From the NCBI GenBank assembly GCA_903899865.1, contig CAIUKZ010000480.1:1-7909 (forward strand): DNA of 7,909 nucleotides, given 5' to 3'. This DNA comes from an uncultured Bacteroidales bacterium (GTDB lineage Bacteria; Bacteroidota; Bacteroidia; Bacteroidales; Paludibacteraceae). The position numbers and the translations under genes were made by a program. Under the pieces are notes generated by a model. That model was not told the DNA's origin. It did not search any database and worked only from the letters and a program-made list of their open reading frames with translations. Of this stretch, positions 1 to 7,000 are shown piece by piece; within the stretch, counting starts at the first letter, position 1, and the number at the start of each line of letters is the position of its first letter.

Positions 1-89
1 TATTGGGCAATCTTTACATTTTTGACGGTGCTGAGCACAACATGCAAGCCCAACAACCAAAACAAATCGATTTAAACTCACTTAAATAA
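1..89 (+). CDS. rplM: 50S ribosomal protein L13, C-terminal fragment
   Basis: This is the last 29 codons of a gene that begins before the window. The reading frame starts at base 3 and ends at the TAA at 87-89. The peptide contains GAEHNMQAQQPK and ends in DLNSLK, which matches the C-terminus of L13 as known in Bacteroidales. L13 is an early-assembling protein of the large ribosomal subunit. The rpsI start lies 5 bp downstream, and rplM-rpsI is a conserved pair across bacteria, which supports the call. Only the tail is visible, so nothing can be said about the rest of the protein or its promoter. Confidence 0.88.
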   Translation, partial: LGNLYIFDGAEHNMQAQQPKQIDLNSLK

Positions 90-94
90 TCAGT

Positions 95-481
95 ATGGAA
101 GTTATAAACGCCCTAGGAAGAAGAAAAGCGGCAGTGGCTCGTGTTTTCGTGAGCGAAGGAAAAGGACAAATTACCATCAATAAACGTGATATAAATGTAT
201 ATTTCCCATCACCAATTTTGCAATACGTGGTTAAACAACCATTAAACAAACTTGGAGTTGCTGAAAAATATGATATCAAAGTTAATCTTGATGGCGGTGG
301 TTTCAAAGGACAAGCAGAAGCATTGCGTTTGGCAATAGCTCGTGCATTGGTAAAAATCAATGCCGATGACAAACCAGCTTTGAAATCTGAAGGTTTCATG
401 ACACGTGACCCACGTGAAGTAGAACGTAAAAAACCAGGTCGTCCTAAAGCTCGTAAGAGATTCCAGTTCTCTAAACGTTAA
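95..481 (+). CDS. rpsI: 30S ribosomal protein S9
   Basis: This encodes 128 residues, the usual length for bacterial S9, a small-subunit protein whose C-terminal tail reaches the ribosomal P site. Family landmarks are visible: the N-terminal INALGRRKAAVARV (residues 4-17), the glycine-rich GGGFKGQAEALRLAIARAL (67-85), and the basic tail TRDPREVERKKPGRPKARK (103-121) ending in SKR. The ATG at 95 is chosen because the N-terminus then matches the family and it sits 5 bp after the rplM stop, implying co-transcription. There is no Shine-Dalgarno sequence, which is normal in Bacteroidota. No convincing terminator follows directly; the next strong hairpin is at 638-681. Confidence 0.97.
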   Translation: MEVINALGRRKAAVARVFVSEGKGQITINKRDINVYFPSPILQYVVKQPLNKLGVAEKYDIKVNLDGGGFKGQAEALRLAIARALVKINADDKPALKSEGFMTRDPREVERKKPGRPKARKRFQFSKR

Positions 482-486
482 GAAGT

Positions 487-514
487 TACAAGCATTTGGG
501 TACAAGCTACAAGT
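487..514 (+). repeat. TACAAG short repeats after rpsI
   Basis: TACAAGC occurs at 487-493 and 501-507, and TACAAGT at 508-514. The starts are 14 and 7 bp apart, so the spacing is a multiple of seven. They begin 6 bp after the rpsI stop. No protein or stable hairpin explains them. They may be a remnant of a simple intergenic repeat; function is unknown. Confidence 0.5.
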
Positions 515-587
515 ATATTTTATTCACTTAGTTGCTTCCAAAAGCGAAAACTACTGTTTAATAACATAACGTCAAACTTCAGTTCCT

Positions 588-620
588 AATTATTAATTAT
601 CAATTATTAATTATTAATTG
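588..620 (+). repeat. AT-only direct repeat in the rpsI-rpsB spacer
   Basis: AATTATTAATTAT occurs at 588-600 and again at 602-614, separated by one C, followed by TAATTG. The stretch is nearly all A and T and lies just upstream of the structured element at 625-681. It could act as an AT-rich upstream promoter element, but no clear pair of TTG (-33) and TAnnTTTG (-7) boxes of the Bacteroidota type was found with good spacing. It may be a plain low-complexity intergenic repeat. Confidence 0.55.
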
Positions 621-624
621 AAAA

Positions 625-681
625 GGTTTAGTATCTAAATCCCCGAGACTCTTTAGTATGCTGGTAGGCTACTCGGGGATT
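625..681 (+). promoter_or_regulatory. Structured leader or attenuator upstream of rpsB
   Basis: A perfect 10-bp inverted repeat, AATCCCCGAG (638-647) and CTCGGGGATT (672-681), encloses a 24-nt loop and is followed by TGATTTTT. A second stem can form upstream: GGTTTAG (625-631) with CTAAATC (635-641), 7 bp with one G-U pair and a 3-nt loop. The two stems share bases 638-641, so they exclude each other. The octamer TTTAGTAT occurs both in the upstream stem-loop (627-634) and in the loop of the main stem (652-659). The rpsB start is 40 nt downstream. Autogenous control by S2 of rpsB-tsf is known in enterobacteria. By analogy this may be an r-protein leader, but a simple terminator for the rplM-rpsI transcript is the main alternative. 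The large loop and short T-run argue against a standard terminator. Confidence 0.55.
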
Positions 682-721
682 GATTTTTACAAGAAAGTAA
701 ACACATTCTAAAATACAAAAA

Positions 722-1561
722 ATGTCAAGAACAAATTTCGAACAATTATTAGAAGCAGGTTGCCACTTTGGTCACTTGAAACGTAAATGGAACCCAGCAA
801 TGGCTCCATACATCTTTATGGAACGCAATGATATCCATATTATTGACTTGCATAAAACTGTAATCAAGGTAGACGAAGCAGCTGCTGCTTTGAAACAAAT
901 AGCTAAATCGGGACGTAAAATCCTTTTTGTAGCAACAAAAAAACAAGCCAAAGATGTAGTTGCTGAACGTGCTGCTTCTGTAGGTATGCCTTATATCACT
1001 GAGCGTTGGGCAGGTGGTATGTTGACCAACTTCCCTACCATCCGTAAGGCAGTTAAGAAAATGACTACTATCGACAAAATGACTACCGATGGTACTTTTG
1101 ATAATATCTCAAAACGCGAGAAACTACAAATCACTCGTCAACGTGAGAAATTAGAAAAAAACCTTGGGTCTATTGCTGATTTAACTCGTTTGCCTTCTGC
1201 ACTATTCATCGTAGATGTGATGAAGGAACATATTGCAGTGAAAGAAGCACAACGTTTGGGTATTCCAGTTTTTGGTATTGTTGATACCAACTCTAACCCT
1301 AATGAAATAGATTTCATAATTCCAGCAAACGATGACGCTACAAAATCTGTAGATGTAATCCTAGCTGCAATGGTAGCTGCCATCCAAGAAGGATTGGATG
1401 AACGCAAAGTAGAGAAAGTAGATGCTGCTGCTGAAGCTGGCGAAGCATTGGCATCGAAAGATAAAAAATCAAGAGTAGCAAAACGTCCACGTACTCAAAA
1501 AGAAGATGAAGAAGCGTTGAATCTCAATGTAGCTAAAAAATTCATCAAAGACGAAGAATAA
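722..1561 (+). CDS. rpsB: 30S ribosomal protein S2
   Basis: The product is 279 residues, typical for Bacteroidales S2, a small-subunit protein that joins late in assembly and is needed for S1 binding where S1 is present. Visible landmarks are LLEAGCHFGHLKRKWNPAM (9-27), a signature of the family, RWAGGMLTNFPTIRKAVKKM (95-114), and the core stretch around LPSALFIVDV (157-166) running to IPVFGIVDTNSNP (181-193) and PANDDATKSV (201-210). The C-terminus from about 230 is a charged Lys/Glu/Ala-rich extension, as usual in this group. The ATG at 722 follows an A-rich stretch without a Shine-Dalgarno site. The gene pairs with tsf downstream, the common bacterial order. The spacer to tsf is unusually busy (see 1568-1729). 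Confidence 0.97.
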   Translation: MSRTNFEQLLEAGCHFGHLKRKWNPAMAPYIFMERNDIHIIDLHKTVIKVDEAAAALKQIAKSGRKILFVATKKQAKDVVAERAASVGMPYITERWAGGMLTNFPTIRKAVKKMTTIDKMTTDGTFDNISKREKLQITRQREKLEKNLGSIADLTRLPSALFIVDVMKEHIAVKEAQRLGIPVFGIVDTNSNPNEIDFIIPANDDATKSVDVILAAMVAAIQEGLDERKVEKVDAAAEAGEALASKDKKSRVAKRPRTQKEDEEALNLNVAKKFIKDEE

Positions 1562-1567
1562 GACCTC

Positions 1568-1600
1568 AAGCCCCCCATCCCCCCGAAGGGGGGCTTAGTT
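1568..1600 (+). terminator. C/G-run palindrome after rpsB, terminator-like
   Basis: AAGCCCCCC (1568-1576) pairs perfectly with GGGGGGCTT (1588-1596), giving a 9-bp GC-rich stem with an 11-nt loop, followed by AGTTTTAT. A competing fold pairs the second C-run (1579-1584) with the same G-run over a 3-nt loop. It starts 7 bp after the rpsB stop. The pattern of two C-runs, GAA and a G-run resembles palindromic repeats that are common between genes in Bacteroidota (from memory, not searched). It could lower read-through into tsf or stabilise the rpsB mRNA 3' end. Confidence 0.55.
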
Positions 1601-1611
1601 TTATACAATAT

Positions 1612-1650
1612 AGAGTTACTGATGAATGAATTGTCTGTAACTTTTTTTTT
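1612..1650 (+). terminator. Weak hairpin with nine-T run between rpsB and tsf
   Basis: AGAGTTAC (1612-1619) pairs with GTAACTTT (1637-1644), eight pairs including one G-U, across a 17-nt loop. A run of nine T (1642-1650) follows and overlaps the stem base. The stem is AT-rich and the loop large, so if it ends transcription it probably does so only partly. A partial terminator between rpsB and tsf would make the S2 and EF-Ts levels differ. Confidence 0.35.
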
Positions 1651-1680
1651 GATAAAAATAGAAAACACACATAAACTTAA

Positions 1681-1729
1681 AAAATCTTTCCCACCAGATT
1701 TTCCCCAATAGGGGAATAAAAGGGGGCTT
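1681..1729 (+). repeat. Second C/G-run palindromic element, abutting the tsf start
   Basis: Two small hairpins overlap here. AAAATCT (1681-1687) pairs with AGATTTT (1696-1702), and TTCCCC (1701-1706) pairs with GGGGAA (1711-1716) over a 4-nt loop. The element ends in AGGGGGCTT (1721-1729), the same GGGGGCTT end as the element at 1568-1596. The two look like diverged members of one palindromic repeat family. AGGGGG at 1721-1726 lies 6 bp before the tsf ATG, where a Shine-Dalgarno site would be. The neighbouring genes lack such a site, so this is either chance or a repeat-supplied ribosome contact. Confidence 0.45.
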
Positions 1730-1732
1730 ATT

Positions 1733-2551
1733 ATGGCAGTAACAATGGCAGAAATATCAAAACTACGTACCATGACGGGCGCAGGAATGATGGATTGTAA
1801 AAGTGCACTTGCAGAAGCAGGTAACGATTTTGAAAAAGCAATAGAGATTATCCGTAAAAAAGGTCAAGCTTTGGCTGCTAAACGTAGCGACCGTGAAGCT
1901 TTCGAAGGATGTGTGCTTGCAGCAAACAATGGCGGATTTGCAGCTATCATTGCATTGAAATGTGAAACAGACTTCGTTGCAAAAAATGCTGATTTTATTG
2001 CATTGACTCAGTCTATCTTAGATGTGATTATGGCTCAAAAGCCTGCAAGTATCGAAGAAATTCAAGGGCTTAAAATCGGAGCTCAAACTATTCAAGAGTT
2101 AATCACTGAGCGTATCGGTGTGACTGGTGAAAAAATGGAGTTGGATTTCTATGAATTCGTAAATGGTGGCACTACCACTGCTTACATTCACCCAGGAAAC
2201 AAGCTTGCTACTCTTGTAGCATTCGCAGAAGAGGGTGTTGACGCTCAAGTGGCTCGTGATGTAGCTATGCAAGCAGCAGCTATGAATCCTATTTCTTTAG
2301 ACCGTTCGTCAGTTCCAGCTAAAGTGATTGAGACTGAATTGGAAGTGGGACGTGAAAAAGCACGTGAAGAAGGTAAACCTGAAAACATGCTGGAAAAAAT
2401 CGCTGAAGGACGCTTGAATAAATTTTATCAAGAATCTACGCTTGTAGAACAAGCATTTATCAAAGATAATAAAATTACTGTTGCAGCATATTTGAAAGCA
2501 AATGGTGCTACTGCTACAGCATTCAAACGCGTAACTTTGAATCAAGAATAA
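1733..2551 (+). CDS. tsf: Elongation factor Ts
   Basis: EF-Ts is the guanine nucleotide exchange factor that reloads EF-Tu with GTP during translation in the cytoplasm. The product has 272 residues, in the shorter part of the bacterial range. Motifs seen are LRTMTGAGMMDCKSAL (11-26, family signature in the N-terminal UBA-like domain), EIIRKKG (38-44), CETDFVAKN (77-85), whose Asp-Phe pair contacts EF-Tu in known structures, YIHPGNKLATLVAF (151-164), and LVEQAFIKD (237-245) near the C-terminus. The start at 1733 gives the MAVTMAEI N-terminus expected in Bacteroidales. An in-frame ATG five codons later (1745) is possible but fits less well. The upstream G-run is discussed at 1681-1729. A strong terminator follows 20 bp after the stop. 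Confidence 0.97.
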   Translation: MAVTMAEISKLRTMTGAGMMDCKSALAEAGNDFEKAIEIIRKKGQALAAKRSDREAFEGCVLAANNGGFAAIIALKCETDFVAKNADFIALTQSILDVIMAQKPASIEEIQGLKIGAQTIQELITERIGVTGEKMELDFYEFVNGGTTTAYIHPGNKLATLVAFAEEGVDAQVARDVAMQAAAMNPISLDRSSVPAKVIETELEVGREKAREEGKPENMLEKIAEGRLNKFYQESTLVEQAFIKDNKITVAAYLKANGATATAFKRVTLNQE

Positions 2552-2571
2552 AACTTGATGTTTATACAATT

Positions 2572-2606
2572 AAAAATCCTAGCATGAATGTGTTAGGATT
2601 TTTTTT
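2572..2606 (+). terminator. Intrinsic terminator after tsf
   Basis: AAAAATCCTA (2572-2581) pairs perfectly with TAGGATTTTT (2594-2603). The stem continues inward by three more pairs, one of them G-U, leaving a 6-nt loop (2585-2590). A run of eight T (2599-2606) follows. This is a classic Rho-independent terminator and marks the end of the translation cluster. Confidence 0.85.
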
Positions 2607-2637
2607 ATGCGTTTTTTTTTGTGTTTCTTTAAATTAG

Positions 2638-2666
2638 TTGTTGTATTTTTACTCCGTCTAACATTT
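2638..2666 (+). promoter_or_regulatory. Possible promoter of the BspA-like gene
   Basis: TTG at 2638-2640 is followed after 18 bp by TAACATTT (2659-2666). Bacteroidota promoters carry a TTG-type -33 box and a TAnnTTTG -7 box. The -7 match is imperfect (two of six fixed bases differ) and the untranslated leader would be very short. A promoter is expected here because a strong terminator lies just upstream. Confidence 0.25.
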
Positions 2667-2678
2667 ACTTCTATTATT

Positions 2679-3929
2679 ATGAAAAAAACTTTATTTTTAT
2701 CACTTTTCTTGGCTGTATTTATCTGTGCTCAAGGTGCTGTTTCGAAAACAGTAAATCTAACAGCAGGAACACTCGCTACAGTTTTAACGCCCATTGAGTT
2801 GGGTTCGGTTACTAATCTTACCATTACAGGTACTATGGATGCTCGTGATTTTCAGTGTATCCGTGATTTTATGCCGAGTATTTCAGATTTGAACATAAGT
2901 AATGTGTCTATCGTGGCGTACACAGGAACCTCAGGCACAAGTTTTTTGACAACCAATTATGCAGCGAATGTAATTCCAGATTTTGCATTCTGTAGATTGT
3001 TTCCCACCTTATTTGTCTGTCCAGTTAAGTCTGTTTCATTACCAACAAGCATTACTGCCATTGGTTTTGTTGCATTTGGTTATACTGCTCTGACTACCAT
3101 AGCCATCCCAGCGTCAGTTACAGCGATAAACGATGGAGCTTTTGCAAAATGTACACAGCTATCATCAGTGTCATTGCCTAGTTCCCTTAAAACCCTAGAG
3201 AAAACGGCTTTCGGATACTGTCAGTCATTAACAAGTATCACACTTCCTACGACTCTTGTCACACTAGCAGATTCGACCTTCAAAGGCTGCACCAGCCTCA
3301 CTTCGCTCACTATACCCAACGGGGTTACTGTGATAGGCAACAGTCTTTGTCGTGGTTGTACATCCCTAAATGCCGTGACTTTGCCAAATGCCGTTACGTC
3401 TATCGGTAAGTCAGCATTCTTGGGTACAAAAATTTCGAGTATTTCGCTGCCTAATTCAGTAAGTGCCATTTCTGATTCTGCGTTTTTTAATTGTACTTTC
3501 TTGGCATCCATCCAAGTTGCCAATGCCACTCCAGTCGATTTGAGTGGTTCGCCAGCAGTGTTTACCGGAGTTAATAAAACTACCTGTGTACTCAGTGTCC
3601 CAAATCAATTGCCTTATTCTTCAAGTGTTATTTGGAAGGATTTTTCTAACACGATTGCAACAACGATAGGTGAGCCTAGTTTGATTAATTTTTCGGTCTA
3701 TCCATCTCCTTCAAATGGACGTTTTGTAGTGCAACTGCCTGATGTAAATGAAACGAATCTGAGTGCAAGTCTGATTGATGTTCAAGGCAGCGTAGTGTCA
3801 ACAGTGAAACTAAGTGGTGGCGAGTCTCAAGTCGATTTAACAGCACAACATCTTAACGGCATTTTTCTGCTACAATTAATCAATGACAAAGGTGTAGTTT
3901 TGGGAATGAAGAAGTTGATTATTGAGTAG
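2679..3929 (+). CDS. BspA-like leucine-rich-repeat surface protein with T9SS sorting domain
   Basis: The product is 416 residues with start at ATG 2679, where MKKTLFLSLFLAVFICAQGA forms a standard signal peptide (cleavage near 19-20). The in-frame ATG at 2607 lies in the tail of the tsf terminator and would bury that signal, so it is rejected. Residues 24-105 form an N-terminal domain with NLTITGTMDARDF (46-58), familiar from Bacteroidales BspA-like proteins. Seven BspA-type leucine-rich repeats fill 116-275. Residues 336-416 look like a type A T9SS C-terminal sorting domain: YPSPSNGRF (341-349), DVQG (367-370), LNGIFLLQL (392-400), ending MKKLIIE. The inferred route is Sec export, then T9SS crossing of the outer membrane and surface attachment or release. 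BspA relatives bind host or matrix proteins or other bacteria; the partner here is unknown. Confidence 0.9.
   Translation: MKKTLFLSLFLAVFICAQGAVSKTVNLTAGTLATVLTPIELGSVTNLTITGTMDARDFQCIRDFMPSISDLNISNVSIVAYTGTSGTSFLTTNYAANVIPDFAFCRLFPTLFVCPVKSVSLPTSITAIGFVAFGYTALTTIAIPASVTAINDGAFAKCTQLSSVSLPSSLKTLEKTAFGYCQSLTSITLPTTLVTLADSTFKGCTSLTSLTIPNGVTVIGNSLCRGCTSLNAVTLPNAVTSIGKSAFLGTKISSISLPNSVSAISDSAFFNCTFLASIQVANATPVDLSGSPAVFTGVNKTTCVLSVPNQLPYSSSVIWKDFSNTIATTIGEPSLINFSVYPSPSNGRFVVQLPDVNETNLSASLIDVQGSVVSTVKLSGGESQVDLTAQHLNGIFLLQLINDKGVVLGMKKLIIE
3024..3503 (+). repeat. Seven tandem BspA-type leucine-rich repeats
   Basis: Repeats run at residues 116-138, 139-161, 162-184, 185-207, 208-230, 231-252 and 253-275 of the 416-residue protein. 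Six units are 23 residues long (69 bp) and the sixth is 22, lacking one residue near its end. The consensus is about SxxLPxSVTxIxxxAFxxCxxL. The C of the CxxL end is replaced by Y or G in the first and sixth units. A degenerate eighth unit may begin at residue 276. At DNA level the units are well diverged, so recent slippage expansion is not evident. Confidence 0.88.
3684..3926 (+). other. T9SS type A C-terminal sorting domain (coding segment)
   Basis: Residues 336-416 follow the known pattern of this domain: a YPNPSNGxF-like start (here YPSPSNGRF), a central DxxG turn, an aromatic or aliphatic beta strand after LNGI, and a basic KKLIIE end. In T9SS bacteria such domains direct cargo to the outer-membrane translocon and are normally cleaved by a sortase-like protease such as PorU. 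This implies that the genome encodes a T9SS, although none of its genes lies in this window. Confidence 0.85.
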
Positions 3930-4070
3930 TCATTTCTGGCTGATTGGATTGATGAATGGATAGATGCTGTTTGTGAGTATTTACTTTCTACAATTGATTT
4001 TTTATAGGGTGCATTTTACGTATTATATAATAAGTGTCGTTAAGGCTATAGTAAATATCAACAAATTATC
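3930..4070 (+). other. Spacer between the two surface-protein genes
   Basis: These 141 bp hold no ORF and no clear terminator hairpin. A weak promoter candidate is TTG at 3994-3996 with TACGTATT at 4017-4024, 20 bp apart; the -7 match to TAnnTTTG is poor. The leader before the ATG at 4071 is A-rich without a Shine-Dalgarno site. Without a terminator, partial read-through from the BspA-like gene is possible. Confidence 0.4.
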
Positions 4071-7000
4071 ATGAAGCATTGTCACAGTTTTATAGTTCTA
4101 TTGTTTGTTTTTAGTTTCGTATTTAGTTTTGGCAAACCACCAGTTCGAAGAGTCAGGTTAGCCCCGCCAGTGATTACTAATTCACCACTTGGCACTGGTA
4201 TGAATTATAAAATAAATAAAGGACCATCTTCGGCATTGACATTTACTGTGTCTGGTTCTGCATTAACAGGCCTTATCAGCGTGGCGGCTCCCACAAATTA
4301 TGAGATTTCCTTGGATGGTAGTGCATTTCAACAATCTGCCATTTCCTTAAACTCTGTGGGCGGAACGGTAAATGCTACAACTATCTATGTGCGACTCAAA
4401 GCAGGTCTTCCAGTGGATGTGTATAATGAACAGATTACGCTAAGTTCGTCAGGTGCTACATCAGTCAGTGTTAATTGCTCTGGGGCAGTCAATCCAGAGA
4501 TACTAAGTGTGGGTGGTGATGGAAATTATTGCACAGGGGCTTCTATCAAGTTGACTTGCAACGCCGTCGGAGCTACTCAGTATTTCTGGAAAGGTCCAAA
4601 CAATTTCACATCTAACGAACAAAATCCTGTATTGCCGAATGCTACTACTGCCATGACGGGTACCTATACCGTTATAGCAAGTAATACTTCTGCCAATAAT
4701 CTGGTTCAAAATGGTGATTTTGAACAGGGGAATGTAGGTTTTTCAAGTTCATATAAATATACTTCAGGATTTACCACAGATTTGTCTCAAACTATTTTGT
4801 ATCCCAATAATTATACCGTGGCTACTTCAGCGGGGAAACCATGGGGAGTTAATCTGACTTCCTGGTTCGCTGATTGTACAGACCATACCAAAGGTGATGG
4901 AACAGGAAAAATGCTCTGCGTAAATGGTGGACCAAAGTCAGATGTTGAGATATGGGGAACGGATGTGACCGTTCAACCCAATATGAATTACAGTCTTTCT
5001 TATTGGGTGGAGTCTTTTCACTTGCCCAATGATCCTAATCCTTCCATACTACAGTTGAAACTCAACGGGCAACCTATTGGTAGCCCTTTTACAGTTAATA
5101 GCAATACCTGTATCTGGCAACCGTTTCAGTATCTGGCAACCTCCACTACTGCCAATATACACTTGTCTTTGGAAAATATGAGAACTGAAAATGCAGGGAA
5201 TGACTTTTCTGTTGATGATATTTCTTTTAAAATTATTCTCTACGAAACAAAAACGGTCAATGTTATTGTAGGTTCCATTACGCCTCCAGCAGTGGGTACT
5301 ATCACACGCCCCGACTGTAATATCCCAACAGGGAGTGTGGTGTTAAATAATCTACCTGTTGGAAACTGGTCATTGAAGCGTACTCCTGGTAATATTGTTG
5401 TAACAGGAAGTGGAAGTTCCACTACAGTTTCCGGTCTTGCTCCAGGTACTTATCAGTTTACTGTTACTGATGCCAACGGAGGTTGTACTTCTTCTTCCGT
5501 GAGTGTTACCATTCCCACGAAACTAAATCCAGTTGTTAGTACTAGCACCAATTCACTTACTGGATTTAGTTACAAAGTGACCAATGGACCTTCAGCTGTT
5601 CAGTCATTTACCATCAGTGACTCCGATTTAAGTACTGATATTACAGTTACTCCTCCTGTCGACTTAGAGATATCGACTTCCGCTACAGGTCCTTTCCAGT
5701 CTACTCCGTTGACGATTTCTAAGTTGGGTACTGTGGTCAGTGCAGTTCCCATCTATGTCCGACTGAGAGAGGGACTCAGCGTGAATACTTACAAGAACGA
5801 AAATATAGTTTTGAGTTCAAATTGTGCTACTGATGTGAATGTGAGTTGTGCAGGTCAAGTAACTCCATTGATTAAAACGATCATAGATGGAGGTCCTTAT
5901 TGTTCGGGGGCAACCATTAATCTATCATGTACAGTTCTCGGAGCTACTTCTTATTCTTGGTCGGGACCCAATGGGTTCACTTCCAATATCCAAAATCCAA
6001 CCATCAGCAATGCAGCCTCCAACATGTCGGGCACATATACCGTGACTGCCTCAGCCATGAGTGTAGATGGACTTACTACTCTGACTGATTCTAGATCCAT
6101 CATTATGACTGTTCATTCAGTAGTCAATGCACCTAAAGTAGATAGAACTACTCATCCCAAATGCGGAGTGCCTACAGGTGTGGTAGATTTAAGTCGCTTT
6201 CCTTCAGGGAACTGGACTTTGACTACTTCCCCTGCTGATGTGGCTGCAATTCATGGAGTTGGTGATGTAGTTACTCCTGTTTCTGGCCTCAAGCACAATA
6301 CCGATTACACTTTTACAGTTACAGATGAAGCTACTGGTTGCTCATCAGCGCCGTCAGTAGTAGCGCATATTGATGATACACTGGTAGTTCCTGTTCAGCC
6401 TCAGATAGGCTTCATAATCCAACCTATCTGTGGGTTTGATTTTGCATCGGTGACTTTAAATAAACTTCCGAAAGGCAATTGGCGATTGACATGTTCGCCA
6501 GCGGATGTGGTAATACCTGATGGGAATGGAGAATCTACCACTGTTAATGGACTAAAATCAGGAAAGTCATATACGTTTATAGTCGAAGATGCTAGTTCGG
6601 GATGTAAGTCTATAGCTTCCAATGCAGCGAATATTGATCCATCTCTCAATGTGCCAATTGTTATAATTGACTCAGTTATACATCCTACCTGTGGGGTGAA
6701 AACAGGTGGAGTTGTATTTAGTGGATTGCCAGCTTCATGGAAAATAACACCCTCGCCTGCCGACGTGCCAGAAAGAACAGGAAGCTCAGCTACATTTGTT
6801 TTTGATGGATTAAAAGCTAAAGGCACATATACTTTTTTTATTACAGATTTGAATTCGGGATGTGGTTCAACTCCCACAGCTCCCAAAATAATAAATGATA
6901 CTTTACGCATCCCACCACCACCTAAGGTGAAAGTAACCACTATTCCTACTTGTGAGTCGGCTACTGGGAGTGTATTGGTATATGGACTTCCGAGCACTGG

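Noticed and set aside
242..2569. Several 65-105-codon frames on the - strand over rpsI, rpsB, tsf and their spacers
   Set aside because: They overlap highly conserved genes on the + strand and show no domain of their own.
2607..2678. Earlier ATG at 2607 as start of the BspA-like gene
   Set aside because: It sits directly after the T-run of the tsf terminator and would put 24 residues before a perfect signal peptide. The ATG at 2679 fits far better.
2679..2740. Possible lipoprotein signal (Cys at residue 16) in the BspA-like protein
   Set aside because: The residues before the Cys (VFI) do not fit a lipobox, and the T9SS sorting domain already accounts for surface location.
6402..6430. 8-bp inverted repeat CAGATAGG/CCTATCTG at the start of C3
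   Set aside because: It is short enough to occur by chance in a 3.8-kb gene, and no T-run or other signal follows.
6401..6997. 198-codon open frame on the - strand
   Set aside because: It lies wholly inside the adhesin frame, spans repeat units C3-C5, and its translation shows no recognisable domain. The sense frame has clear repeats, so this is a shadow.
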